Assembly: GCA_030063045.1 (NCBI GenBank)
Contig: JAQSEB010000010.1
Location: 3,403,501 to 3,467,500, forward strand
Source: Pratylenchus scribneri
Taxonomy: Eukaryota; Nematoda; Chromadorea; Rhabditida; Pratylenchidae
Direction: 5' to 3'
DNA: 64,000 bases
Under the pieces are notes generated by a model. That model was not told the origin of the DNA. It saw nothing but the letters and a program-made list of their open reading frames with translations, and made no database searches. Below are positions 35,001 through 46,782 of the stretch, in pieces. The stretch's first letter is position 1. The number at the start of each line of letters is the position of its first letter. The translations under genes and the position numbers were made by a program.

Positions 35001-38000
35001 AATTTGCATATTCCCGAAGGGAAATGAAAGTTGAAGGAATACTTGACATTGAGGAATATTTTTGGATTTGAGAGAGGGGATTGGCGCAATAATCTTCCAT
35101 AAAATGGATTGAATGGTTTATTGGTGGTAACTGGAAGAGGTTGGGGTATAAAACATCCAACAAACTATAAATTCAGGATAATAAATAAAGAGGCAAAGTC
35201 TAAATATTTGCCATTAATATGTGGTATGGGCTATAGATTTGACATTCCTTATTTTGTTGATCAAAAATGTGGAGGGCATCAGTGGTTAATAATAATTAAT
35301 AAATTAGCATTAGCCCCCACTCCGCTGATTGTTCCTCCCACTTTGATGCCGCCTTTCATTTCTCCTTCTAATTGGCGCCTTCCCTCCCAAAAATAAGTCA
35401 TTTTTTGCTGAACGGCCATATTGTGGACCGATGGTCATAGAAATCCATTTATAATTTTAGTCGAGAAGAAGAAGAGGCCAATCCAATGCCGAAAATTGGA
35501 TGAATGGAATGGAAGGGGAAATTGGAATTGGCGGCTTTTTCAAGAGTTCCTTTTTGTGGCATCCCCCATCTGTTACTGTTTTTTGATTCATTCATCTTCA
35601 AAATGCACTAGAAAAGCGAAAAAAGAGAGAATGGATGGTCGGCGGCATCGCCCATCAATTTTACCGCAACATTCCAATTTTATGCGCAAATTTTTAAGGG
35701 GAAATTTGTCCTTGTCAAAAATTGCCTGGAGGATTGTTTGATTGATTGGCAATTTGGATGGGAAAATTGGATTGGTTTGAATTTGAAATGATGGAAATAT
35801 ATTATGGAACATTAATTATGCTATCATTAATCGGCCAAATCATTTGAGAAAATTGCCTCTCCCAATATTAAATAAGAATTATTTTGTTCAATGAATTCCT
35901 CACCGGGCGCAGCACCAAAGAATGGTTCCAATTCGAGAGGACATTCAGCGGCACGGACGAATAAATTGTCGAGTGAAAGGGCAAACTCAACTGCATTCGT
36001 TTCCTTCGCTTTGGACACTTCGAAAATAATCTTCAAAATAAATTTGAATATTTCACTGATTTTTGTTTATTTTTGATTGGAATCATCAATTTCGGATTCT
36101 ATTCATTGAAAAACTATTTTCCCCCATTTTTGGTCCCATTTTTGATTATATTTTTGCCTGGAATCCGCGGGAAGATGGCCTTCTCCTCAGCTGAAAACTC
36201 AATCTTTGCCATTCGCCTTGAGGCCAAAAACGTTGAACAGATTTTCGATATAACCAAATTGGGCGGGCATCGCCCTCGAAACGGACACCCAGTCTAAACA
36301 GGGCACCGAATCCGCCTTTGGCCAATTTCAATTGAACACTCAAACATACTGTTTCGCTGGGCCTAAATAAATAGAGGATTGGAGAGAATTTGAAATTGGT
36401 AATTCTATTTGGGACTAATTTTGAGGGCTGTGGGATCAACGCCGTTCAATTTCAAATATTATGTACCAAACTTTCATGTCTAAATTAAAATCATGAAAGG
36501 CTAAATCAATGAATAATGGTCACAATTTATTTGGCGTAAATGTAAAGAATTTACTCATCAGATTGACTCCATCCACCTTAATTAATGTTGGACATATCAA
36601 AAAATCTACATACATAATTCTAAATATACATTCCACTAAATTCCCTTCCAATTGTTGAGCACATCATCGAACAGAAGCCAATTAAAATAAAAATTTTGGG
36701 ACTCACTTAAACCCATAAACCGGCGAAAGCAGCCGACCAAATTTTTGTTGTCGTTCCGCTGAATCTTCCCCCATCGATGTTAATTGTTCTGATTGTCCTC
36801 CATCTGCTGTTTTCACTGCCAAAACCATATTGAATCCATCCTTGCTGCTATTCCTCCGTTGCCATCGCCAAATTCCCTCTCTGATGAAATCGCATACGGA
36901 ATGCATTTCAAAGCCGCAAAAGTCCTCTTCTTCCTCATCCCCATCCTTGGCCCCATTTCTCCATTTTGGCCATCCATTCAGTCCAATTCGATCACTCCAT
37001 GGACTTTGGTAACCCTTAAAACATTTTTTACCCCTTTTTTTCAATTGTTTTGAATTACGTCGGCGAAAACGGCGCGCACTTTGGCCGAATATTTTTCCCC
37101 TTCCCTCAATCCGGTTAACAATGCAGGACTTCGCTCAACACTGAGTCGGTGCTGTTCACGATCTTTGACCGCATCACGCCAATATCTGATTGAGTAAAAC
37201 ATGAAATATTAGATACGATGTACGAATAAATTCTAAATGAAGTCTAGGGTAATTCTTGTTCGAGAATATTCCAATACTCTCTATCATGGTATTCCCCTTT
37301 GTTATGGAAATGTTAAATATTGATAGATTGGATATTATTGTCCCCAATCAACTTACTGGACCACATAATAAAGTGGTTTCGGCTCCATTGTTTGATGGTC
37401 ATCCCGATCTCCCACAGGTTCATCCCAATGCAAAAGAAGTTCGCCAATTTGCCTGGTCCGCTCCAGGCGAAGGCCAATTGGCTTCAATGCTTCCATCAAT
37501 CTGGCATCATCCCCATCCAATAGTTGGCTATCCGGTGGTGTATCCCGAGCAGGCAAGGGCGGTGTTTTTGTTAGTAAAAGTAGCCGGGCTGAATCTTCGC
37601 CGATTGCCTCATTGTAGGCAGTCAATGAAAGGGCATAGCTCGTGTTTGGTTCTGTACAATGTTTTTGATTTGCACATTTAATAATGAATGTGCTGTTGTC
37701 CCCATATACAACAAAAATTAAGCCAGGAATGATTTGTGCCACTCAATAAAATGCAATTTCCCCAAAGGCTAATCCCCCGCTCCTTTATCCAATCTCCCAT
37801 GCCCCCGGCCCCATTTGACTGACTCAATGCATTCAGTGTGTATTCCCGTGTGTCGGCTCCTTCCAATACAATTTTACGTCCATCGACCGTGTCCGTTCCA
37901 TATGAAAGTGTGTAGCCACGAACGAGGATTTGCCCCGAATCCGGCGAATCCCATCTGAATGCCCAAAAAATGATATCCAAAAGAAGGATGGCGGATTGAT

Positions 38001-38252
38001 GGGTGGTAAATTATTCAATGAAAATGCTTCTTTCATAAATTATAATAATCAAGAGCAAAGTTTTAGCCTAAACTTAATACCCGAAGAAAATTGGGATACT
38101 AGTCCCCTCACTCCCCAATCCACCTCAATCGCATTGAATTTGGTGTCAATTGGTCGGCGCGAAACTGGCAAAAAAGAGGAAAGGGGGAATTCATTTATAA
38201 ATTAATTTATTCCCCCATCGAACATTTTTTGGCGGATCAGGCACTCGATCCT
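26067..38252 (-). CDS. cle-1/COL18A1: Collagen XVIII homologue (CLE-1 type), long form, 5' end not found
   Basis: Domains in order on the minus strand. An FN3 repeat ([60 protein letters not shown]) and a second FN3 ([31 protein letters not shown]). A MAM domain ([20 protein letters not shown] ... [20 protein letters not shown] ... [11 protein letters not shown] ... [12 protein letters not shown]). A TSPN domain ([61 protein letters not shown]). Then a few Gly-X-Y runs, a trimerisation segment ([20 protein letters not shown]), and endostatin ([55 protein letters not shown]), ending RFMADLKF. The MAM exon ends at 35904 in phase 1 and joins the TSPN exon at 32283 across a 3.6-kb intron. This would be a basement-membrane proteoglycan-type collagen. 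The first exon found (38252) begins in phase 1, so upstream exons, including a signal peptide, are missing from my model. Confidence 0.88.
28133..28683 (-). other. Short, interrupted collagen Gly-X-Y segments of the collagen XVIII gene
   Basis: Within this stretch and the next exon (about 28020-28130) I see only [37 protein letters not shown] and [20 protein letters not shown]: roughly twenty triplets in four blocks. The spacers are acidic or Gln-rich, such as [20 protein letters not shown]. Triple-helical content is therefore very small for a collagen. Confidence 0.8.
29096..29774 (-). CDS. Probable alternative first exon of collagen XVIII: signal peptide plus acidic domain
   Basis: An ATG at 29774 begins [20 protein letters not shown] followed by [10 protein letters not shown], a strong secretory signal peptide. 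About 200 residues rich in Glu, Lys and Thr come next ([28 protein letters not shown]) with several Asn-Gly-Thr glycosylation sites. The exon ends at a GTGAGC donor in phase 0 after NLHNFDG. The following exon ([19 protein letters not shown]) is the last strand of the TSPN domain and is equally in frame with the long-form exon ending GGGFE. That suggests two 5' ends: a long form, and a short secreted form lacking FN3, MAM and most of TSPN. C. elegans cle-1 also makes isoforms from alternative promoters; the short form here is inference. Confidence 0.65.
30611..30618 (+). repeat. Target site duplication of the MITE, left copy
   Basis: CATTCCAT, identical to 31122-31129, directly abutting the left terminal inverted repeat. 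Confidence 0.9.
30619..31121. mobile_element. hAT-type MITE with 8-bp target site duplication
   Basis: A 503-bp element bounded by perfect 19-bp inverted repeats: CAGGCATGACCACGGCTAC at 30619 and its complement ending at 31121. It is flanked on both sides by CATTCCAT (30611-30618 and 31122-31129), an exact 8-bp duplication. Both halves are filled with TAGCCG/CGGCTA subterminal repeats around an AT-rich centre, so the element can fold back on itself. An 8-bp duplication and CAGG termini are typical of the hAT superfamily. There is no transposase, so it is non-autonomous. It sits in an intron of the collagen XVIII gene. Confidence 0.9.
31122..31129 (+). repeat. Target site duplication of the MITE, right copy
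   Basis: CATTCCAT, identical to 30611-30618, directly abutting the right terminal inverted repeat. Confidence 0.9.
33967..34622 (+). repeat. Two-unit minisatellite in a collagen XVIII intron
   Basis: An array of a 24-bp unit (GGCGGAATTATTCTAAGTTC plus GCCA) mixed with a 15-bp unit (GGCGGAATTAAAACA). I count about 16 long and 8 short units in the regular part (34030-34545). Both units are multiples of three, so one plus-strand frame stays open for 186 codons and reads as repeats of GGIILSSP and GGIKT. I regard that frame as a by-product, since the array lies in intron 32284-35903 on the opposite strand. Edges are diverged copies. Confidence 0.9.
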
Positions 38253-38795
38253 CTGAATTTTGTTCAATTTTGGAATTGTCTACTTTTTACACTTGCCTTT
38301 TGCCGCCTCACTTTTTTGGCCACCGAACAATTTGATGGGCGAACAAAAATTGGCAAAAAGGAGGAGGAAAAGGGGCAAAAGGAGAATGGCAAAGTGATTA
38401 AAATGGCAATGAATATTTTTGTAGAAGATTGGGCAATTCCGATGCTGATTGGAGGCCATCGAATAGGAGAGGCAAATTGTGGGAAATTTCTTCGGAAAAT
38501 TATTGTTTTTTTTTTTGGAGAATTAAATAGGAAAAATGGAAGGGAAATTCGAGAGTGGAATTTTTACATATTGGCAAAAATGAAAATAATTAAATCAGAA
38601 ATCAGAAAATGGCAAAAAATGGAACAATTTTGTTATAAATTTGGATGTGAATGAATTGCCCCCAGTAGAGAATTGAATGAATAAATGCCCTCAAAAGCCA
38701 ATTGAGCTTTATTCAATGCAAAATGGGCGCAAATGTTGGCCAAGCCAACCTTTGCCTCAACAATTCCTTTGCTTGGCCAAAATTGAATCAAGGAC

Positions 38796-38810
38796 GGGGG
38801 GGGGGGGGGG
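38796..38810 (+). repeat. Poly-G tract, 15 nt
   Basis: Fifteen consecutive G in otherwise AT-rich DNA. Such tracts can form G-quadruplexes. Confidence 0.95.
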
Positions 38811-40425
38811 TGGCATCCGGTCATTTTATGCAATGTCCATCCCATTCAAAAATGCCCTCACAAAAATGAGGGGAAAATGAAATTGGCCAATTTGCATAAT
38901 TCCAAAAAGAGAGGCAAAAATGGATGAAGGCAAATAAAAATGATTGGGAGAAAAATTAATTATATAAGTATCGTAGGCAGGCAAAATTTCAATTTTTTCT
39001 CCAATTAATTCAAAATGATTTGAAAATGGATGATTAAAAGTGATAGTTTTTATGTTGTCGGGCAATACCGCCTTTCTTAAACCAATAAATTAATGGTGGC
39101 ATCCATTCTTCGGCGAACAAATCCCATCGAAAACCTCATTTTGTGTGCGCAAAAGGGAATAAATAAATGAATAAATGGATTTGGGTGGGGAGGAGGAGGG
39201 GTGGACCTCTTCAATCCTCCAAAAAGGATTTTCCCAAAATTGCCGGTCTTCTCCCGCACTTGCCCTCTAATTGCGGGGGTGAGGGCCTCCCTCTTTGCCT
39301 AACAAATTTTTGGGCCAAATGAGTCTGGTGCCGCACAAAAGGTCGCCCAACAAAGAACAAATCGTATTATGCCACCACAAAATTGATGGGGGTCAGGCAC
39401 TCCCTTTCAAATATATGAGATTGGCTCACTGATTGAGTAAGTAGAGTATTCATAATCATTATTAATTAATTAATTATTCATATTATTTGTAAAAGAATGA
39501 AACCATCTCCAAATCCCCTCCTTTCCAATCTTACCTTGTTCATTCAAATCCCAATAATTTGTTAAATTAAAAGAATTATGGAATATAATTTATATCAAAA
39601 GATGCAGATTTTTTTGCTCTACAAAACCATACCAAGATCAACAATAGCGGTTAGAAATGAAGCGAGTTATGAGTTGGCAAAAATGAGTAGCCATATGGTT
39701 GGAGTGCTCTCTTCAAGTGCGAGAGGGAAGGGAAAGGATATGGTGAAAATAGCCCCAGGCATATTCATATTCTTCTGCCGCTGATTGTGAAAAGGAGAAC
39801 GCTCTGCTGCTACCGTATTCTCCCTTTCTTAATCAACCACAGAGGGCGGTTCAATGTGCCCCTAACAAGGCACTGTTCACCCAACCAATCACCGCCTTGG
39901 GAGCAAACAATTATGGACTCATATTTATATGTTTTTTGAAGTTTATAAAATTCCTCAATTTGATGATTGAATTTTCAATAAATGTGCCAATATAACGGCC
40001 CTAATCCTAATGCCTTCCATACATAGCTCTTCCAGGCAAAATTTTAAGAAAAAATTGGCTAAAAAGATAAATGAAATGTGGAAAAAATTGGGTATAATTT
40101 TGGCCTTTATAAATGGAAAGTGGTTCAGAACAAATATCCTTGGAACATGCGGAGATGGAATTTATTCGAGCGGAATAAATTTAGGTGGAAAGCGCATTTT
40201 GGCAACAAATTTGTTGCGGCGCCCTTCCAAATCCCCAAAACCCATTTCGCAGCAGGTGTTCATTTTAGAGGGTGGAAAAGCTTTTTGTGCTCCAAAATGA
40301 TGAAGGAAGGATTTTATGGATGGCCAAACCTCACAAAAATCAAATGAAAATAAACCACAAGAAGGAATGGACGAAGCCCAAATATTTTGAGTAGGGGGAT
40401 TGAAGAATGATCAAAGGTGTTGGTA

Positions 40426-40447
40426 GGGGGGGGGGGGGGGGGGGGGG
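40426..40447 (+). repeat. Poly-G tract, 22 nt
   Basis: Twenty-two consecutive G, the longest homopolymer of G in the window. The exact length may be affected by sequencing. Confidence 0.95.
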
Positions 40448-41067
40448 AGGCGGATGCGCCATTTCTATCCAATGTGGGAATGGGAATGATGATGGCGGTG
40501 AACTTTTAGTGTTGGGCAAACATTGACCAACAAATGGATGAATTGAATTGAATTTTTGAATGGATTTTTGACGTTTAAAATGATACAAAAAGTCTTGGAT
40601 TCTACCATTCACAGATCTGATTGGCTAATTAAATATTACATTAATTTCAACAAAGCAATTAAATTAATCAAATGAAATTGGTCAATGTTTTTTTGGATAT
40701 TCCAACTATTCGTGGATAAGCATTGATTTGCCTTCAGGGAATATCGTGGATATGGTTACTTTGATCGAATTTGTCTACTTTCTTTGCAACTAATTGTTGG
40801 ATTAATACATAAAAATTACAAATAATTAATTTATTCATAGGCACAAAATTTGAATTAAACAGGGATAAAATTGCACGCAAAAAGTAGAATAAAAAGTCTG
40901 ATTTTAAATATTATTCTGACTGTATATTAGGAGGGGAAGGTGTTCAAAAACAACAAAATTGTTTTGGGGAAAGAATAAAAATGTTGTCAAAAATGGGTGT
41001 TTTTGGCAAGTGTCTGCTTTCCTTCCATTCATTCTTCCATTTTGCCAGTTTCCAAGCCAACTTCTCC

Positions 41068-43151
41068 CTAAACTTCTTCCTTTTGTCGGTCCATTCTGCC
41101 GGTCCCATTCCCAATTCCACCTCCTTCCTCTTCTCGCCGATTATTCGACGACCTCCTTTCGGCCATCCCATTCTGCTGCATTTCCATCATTTGAAGCAAT
41201 TTCTTTTGGGCCTCCTCTTCCTCTCGATTTGATGCTTTTGATTCCAGGAATTTCTTCTCCATATCCTAAAATTTATTTCAAATTAATATTCCGAAAAATT
41301 GATAATATTTTTGTCAATTCTCCGAAAATCCAATAATCCCTCCAATAAATATATTAATTTAAAATGAAAATCCACCTTTTTCTGTACCCAAGTGTAGGCT
41401 CCGGATCCGATGAGCACAACCAAATTTGAGATCCACCACAGGAATGGCTTAATCTCCTGCCACCAGGCAACGGCCAAAACAGTCTGGGCCGCAGCTTTGG
41501 CCGTCCCACTGATATTATGGGTCAATGCTGAGGTCACTTGGATTTGCCAACCTGCGGGAAAAATAATATTGAATTAAAAAATGATTTTTTAGGATCGGCG
41601 AGTAGAAAAATGTGTCTAAAACCATATGGAAAGGAAAATGAACAATTAAATTAATTTTATTGAAACCAATGAAAGCATTTAACGGATATTGGCTAAATAG
41701 GGCCTAAAACGGTTAATTTGATTAATTAAAAATATGTCTATTTTTTCTTTAAAAAATTTGACCCAATTTTTTGATTGTATGGATTTGAAACCAAATATTC
41801 GGATTATTTAAAATATAATAAAATCCCTTCGCCACACCCACTCACCGGTCACATATCCCATAATGAAGCCGAAGAATCCGCTGAGGGTCATCATTGCCCA
41901 GAATTTGAAGGAAACAATGTTCGGATTGTATGGAACTGTGCCAAATTCGCCGGCGAATAACATCAACGGCAAAAACATGAAAACTGCATTCAAATTATTG
42001 TACATTGTCATTCGCCAAATTGAATCGCCCAAAATTGGCAAAGTTTTCTTTGTATAAATTGCATTCAATGCCACACACAATGAGGCTAGCACGCCGTAAA
42101 TGACGCCAATTATAGATAAAGTGCCTGAAATTTAAGAGGAAAAAAATTAACAAATAATAATTTAAATTTTTAAACCAACCGGCCACGTCCTCCTGGTCAA
42201 CACCAAGGAAAAAGCCGCCCACAATCACAGCGCAACACAACATTGCAGCAGTCGTTGTTTTTTGGCCCAAAATGATGTAGCTACAAATCTGAAATTAAAA
42301 ATATTTAAAAATTAGAAAAAAAATATACTATTTTGAGGAATATTATTTATCATTTTAATAGAAGTAAAAAAATTTTAGTGATGCGCTTGTGGCATCAGTG
42401 GTTAAGTGGAATAATGGTACCCTCCCAAGGTATCGTCCCGGGTTCGATTCCCGGCTGATGCAACTTTTTTTTTGCACCGTTTAATTAATTATTTTTCACA
42501 AAAAATCCCTTCTAATTAATTTTCGTAAAATATTTTTTATATTTGACTTACCACATTAAATACGGTCGTAAGTGAGCGGCCAACATAATAAAATGAGACA
42601 CCTACATATTTTAGGCAAAGATTGTTGAAAGTGATCATTGCGACGAACATAAATGACAGTGGAAGTACCTTTAATTTAATTAGTGTAAATAGATTAAAAT
42701 AAATTGTTTGTTTAAATTTAAATAAAGTGTATTAATTTATTCTTAAAATAAACCATTAGAAATATTCTTATATTATTCCCATAAATGAAATGGAAAAGTT
42801 TCCCATTTCCAATTGTTTTTGCCCACATTTTCAAACCTCTCTGGAGAGTCGATAATCTACGGACATATGCGGAAAAGTTATTAATTTTGGAAAGCAAGCA
42901 GAAAACCGGGAGGCGATAAAACATAACAAAACTGAGACAAAACATTGGTACCATGTGATGAACAATGGGGCATCCAACTGAATTGGTGGAAAAAAATAAA
43001 TTGGAATAAAAATTTTGGAATAAACCTCAAGGTCGGGACTGCTCAATAAATGTTTATTGAGGAAAACGAGGCCAATGGAGCAAATCCAGTAGGAAGAAAC
43101 AGCCGCAAAAATGACCAAATATTGTTCGGCTAAACTCTTTTGAGGCTCCAT
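41068..43151 (-). CDS. SLC35C1: GDP-fucose transporter, SLC35C1 type
   Basis: Seven exons encode a ten-TM nucleotide-sugar transporter of about 370 aa. Start [20 protein letters not shown], then [58 protein letters not shown] with [77 protein letters not shown] and [20 protein letters not shown] followed by [20 protein letters not shown]. The [14 protein letters not shown] and [11 protein letters not shown] motifs are those of the Golgi GDP-fucose carrier. The C-terminus is a long charged tail ([20 protein letters not shown] ... MDRQKEEV) facing the cytosol. One intron holds a tRNA-Gly gene on the opposite strand. Confidence 0.94.
42392..42462 (+). tRNA. tRNA-Gly (anticodon CCC)
   Basis: A 71-nt cloverleaf. 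The acceptor GCATCAG pairs perfectly with CTGATGC plus discriminator A. The anticodon loop is CTCCCAA between TACC and GGTA. The T arm is CCCGG-GTTCGATTC-CCGG, containing a consensus B box. A run of nine T at 42465-42473 is a Pol III terminator. It is nested antisense inside an intron of the GDP-fucose transporter gene. Confidence 0.95.
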
Positions 43152-43734
43152 TTGATGATTAATTTGGCTGGAAAAAGTTGAATTATTTTTGTTAAAAAGA
43201 TGACAAAATAATATTTAATTTGACATTAAATGCCAAGTGTCAAAAACGTGGAAAGAATTAATTGAATAAAAAATGAACAAATAAAATTGAGGGGGGGGTC
43301 ACAGATTTGCATAAATAATCCGAAATATTTTTCCGATTAAAATAATTGCCAGAAGGCACATTTTTTGTGGTAAATCGAAAATTGATAAAAATTTAAAAAA
43401 AAAAATAAATTGATTTTCTCCAAATATTTTTTGTTGGAAAAAAAAGGAAGGTAATAAAGGGGAACGGGAAGGGAATTGGCGGCTGACTGAATGAATGAAT
43501 GAATGGCTGTGATGAATTTATTTTGAGGGTTATTTGAGATAAAATCGGCGATTATATTACAAGCAAAAATAAAGTATGGATTCGGATTTATTCATCCAAT
43601 TAATATATGAATTTTATTGAATTATGAATCACCGATTTATTCGAATGGAACAAACAAAAATTACTTACATAAATAAATTAAATTATTCTTTGACCTATTT
43701 CTAATCATAATATATTTTGGGTTCGTCGATTGCA

Positions 43735-45409
43735 CTATTTTGAGCCATCATTCACTTCAAATAATTGGGCAACCGCAAATTCGCTGGATGTCATCCATGA
43801 GAGATCATCCGCCCCAAATTTGTTCGCAATTTTCCGGACAGCATCATCATTCAAACCCGCAACTGTTTCTGCTTTCAATGTTCTTAAGGCTAATAGAGAG
43901 GCCGGGGCAAAACCACAAAGGGATTCCTAAAAAAAACAATATTTAATAAAATTAAAACAATTTTACATTGAATGGAGTTTGCCATGGCCATTGCCGATCG
44001 CCCACCAATTTTCGGTAATTCAAATCACCTTTGAAAATGATCAGCGAAGATTGGCACATTTGATTGTATAAATCCGGTGCCTTTTCCTCCATTCGACAAT
44101 ATTCAAAGCCTGAAAATGATTTTGGGTATTCAAATTCAATAATAATTTTATACACAAACATTGTGTCCAAAATGGATGGGCACGAAATTCAAAAACATTC
44201 TAAAAATTAAAAAAAAAAATAAATCAACAAATAAAATGTAAAAAAACCTGGTTGAAATGATTTCGCCAACGAATAGCCAATTTGTTGAGGAATTGGTCAG
44301 AACTTTCGGAAAATTGTTGCAGCATCCAATCCAAATCTTTTTTCACTGTGTCCGAAACGAACCAAGGGAATTCCTGTGAAATGGCAAATAAATTTTTAAA
44401 TTTATTTCTTACTTTTCCATGAAAAACAATTTTGCAGGCCAATCCCTTCGAGCAGACAAAATCAGCAAAGCATAAATCCGTGAATAATTCCAACCCAGCA
44501 TTGTCCAACACAATATCGATTTGCATTTTCTTTGGGTCATCGCCAAGCAAATGTCGGTCGATCACTTTTCCCAAATCATTTACCAAAATATTCGGTTCCA
44601 ATTCCTCGAGTTCATGGAATATTGTCGCAGACATTGAATGTGGATCACCGCCCGTCAGGGAAAGATCGCATTTATTGCCCCAAAGTGAGATCTTAAATTT
44701 AAAAAATAATAAATATTGAATTATCATTAAAAATAAACCTGAATAAGTCTGAGCAATGATTTCCTTGTCTCCTCATCCCCAAGTTGCTTTTCCAATAAAT
44801 TAATTAATTCTGTTCCAATGGCCAAGAAATATTTTGAGCTGCAAATTTAATTTCCATAAAATTAATCTTCTCACCTATTTTCATGGCCTTTGATTTTGTC
44901 CTCCCAAAATGGGTCATAATTGCGCAAAAATTCAGTTTGTTGGAAGAAATCATGAATTCGTCTATACATATAACATTCAATGAATAACCAAGGACCACTG
45001 AACCATGTAATTGGCTTCTCATTCACCTGAATTAAAATAATTAAATTTATTATTTAATATCTCACTCACTTGATCCAATCTTTTCAATTCCGTATTCCAA
45101 ATGGCTGCATCCTGTATATTCTCCCCAAATGGCTCCATCACTTTGTCAGTCATGATTCGATATCGAAGTTCGGACAATTTCCCAATCACTGAATTCACAT
45201 CTTCGCCTGCCTTCTGAATTTATTCTTTAGCATTAATTTCAAATTTGATGGCCAACCTCGCCTTGTTCCTTCACTGTTTTGTAGTGAGATTGGTGCAATT
45301 TGTCGACAATTCCAGTAATTATTTTTGGCCAACGTTCGCTCGCCGTTGAGAATGCAAATGAAGGTCGTTTTGCACCGCAAACAATTTGAAGCGGCAATTT
45401 TTTGCTCAT
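43735..45409 (-). CDS. ARMT1: ARMT1/DUF89 damage-control phosphatase
   Basis: Eight or so exons encode about 450 aa. Start MSKKLPLQIVCGAKRPSFAF, then GKLSELRYRIMTDK, ITWFSGPWLFIECYMYRRIH, ISLWGNKCDLSLTGG, IVLDNAGLELFTDLCFADFV, KEFPWFVSDTVKKDLDW, SLIIFKGDLNYRKLVGDRQW and ALRTLKAETVAGL. The DN of VLDNAG, the later Asp of ELFTDL and the KGDLNYRKL motif are the metal- and substrate-binding residues of the DUF89 family. ARMT1 members act on phosphorylated sugar metabolites (fructose-1-phosphate and related); a carboxyl methyltransferase activity has also been proposed. They are cytosolic. The gene is divergent from OSTC, with 346 bp between start codons. Confidence 0.94.
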
Positions 45410-45755
45410 TTTTATTTAAAAATTTGCTAAAATAATATTTAAGTTAGCTTATTAAAATGAATGATAAAATAAAAATTAATAACAAATAAAGTATTAAAAA
45501 TCACGTGTTGATCGTTAATTTATGATTGATTTTTGTACTATTTGTTTTGAATTGATATTGACTTTATTAAATAAATGAATCTGACGTGGTTCAAGTCAAG
45601 AAAATATAAAATTATCATGAGCAATTGATATATGCGATTGAATTATAAATTTTGTCAAACATTTTAATTTAATTTACTTGATTTAATTGTTTTTATTTAT
45701 TATTTTAATTAAATCAAATGCATCAATTTTTAAGGATTTAAGATTTATTTAAAAA
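45410..45755. promoter_or_regulatory. Divergent upstream region of ARMT1 and OSTC
   Basis: 346 bp of AT-rich DNA between two start codons pointing away from each other. No specific element was recognised. Confidence 0.45.
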
Positions 45756-46782
45756 ATGGAATCAATTCTGGAAAATACATTATTCAAGATCATCGATCCA
45801 CCAAATTTGCGAATTTCGACCCCGCGATGGTTCACGGTAAATTCGAGGTTTATCCACAAATCAAACATTTTTTATTCAACAGTATCCTTCACCAATGCAA
45901 GTTTTTTTCTTTGTCATGGTCACATATTTTCTGGTCACCGGTGGCATTGTTTACGACGTAATTAATGAGCCGCCTTCAATTGGTTATTTTCAATTTAAAT
46001 CGATTGTATATTAATCAAAATTTATTTTCAGGTTCGACTGTTGATGAACGTGGCCAGAATAGACCAGGTTATAAATAATAAAAATTTATAAAAGCATATA
46101 TTATTCGGAAAATAAAAAACCACATTAAAAAAACAATCAAAAATTCAGCATTCCATCAGAGGAATTTTCATAGATTAATTACTGTTAAAATATTAAACAA
46201 ACCAACAAAAGCATTTCAAGCTTTGGGGATTAAAATCTATATTGAAAAAACTTTATTTATCATTTTTTCTATTTTTTTTAATTTTTCATTTACAGTCGCA
46301 ATAATGCCCTATCGCGTCAATGGCCAATATATTATGGAGGGACTGGTTTCAAGTTTCATGTATTGCCTTGGAGGTAAATTTATAAACATTATATTTCTAA
46401 AAAATTTAAATTACTTTCATTTGGTCTTCAATCTGACATCCAAATTCATCAAATAAATCAGGATTGGAAGTTTCGTACAAGACCAAAAGTAAAAATTTAA
46501 GAATTACTATAAGATCAATTTCCTTCATTATAGGGAAATGGGCCCCAAAAAGTTCATACAATTAAAAAAATTTTAATATTTAATTAATCAAAAATAATTT
46601 AAATTTCATTTTCCCTCTCTTCAGGAATTGGGCTCATCCTTTTGGACAAATGCAATTCGCCATTGATCACAAAAAACAATCGAATGCTCATTTTTTGCTT
46701 GGGTTTTGGCCTTTTTAGTGTTGCATTCTTCACAATTCGAGCATTCATGCGAATGAAATTGCCAGATTATTTGTCCTCATAA
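45756..46782 (+). CDS. OSTC: Oligosaccharyltransferase complex subunit OSTC
   Basis: Five small exons (the first 45756-45836) give a protein of about 150 aa: [40 protein letters not shown] with [52 protein letters not shown] with [21 protein letters not shown] and [18 protein letters not shown]. This matches human OSTC from end to end, including the [12 protein letters not shown] and FMRMKLP motifs and three membrane segments. OSTC links the STT3A-type oligosaccharyltransferase to the ER translocon for cotranslational N-glycosylation. The large intron before the VAIMPYR exon (about 46072-46294) is AT-rich with no feature. Confidence 0.95.

Larger units (their letters stand above)
38253..41067. 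other. Interval between collagen XVIII and the GDP-fucose transporter
   Basis: About 2.8 kb. It should contain the missing 5' exons of the collagen XVIII long form, but I could not identify a signal-peptide exon. Two long G tracts at 38796-38810 and 40426-40447 are notable. Other open frames are low-complexity. Confidence 0.45.

Noticed and set aside
35109..35396. Plus-strand open frame in the large collagen XVIII intron
   Set aside because: Possible retroelement fragment by look, but I could not match it to any reverse-transcriptase or capsid motif.
40010..40347. Two overlapping plus-strand open frames of about 90 codons
   Set aside because: Both frames are open over the same DNA, neither shows a domain, and no flanking exon with matching phase was found.
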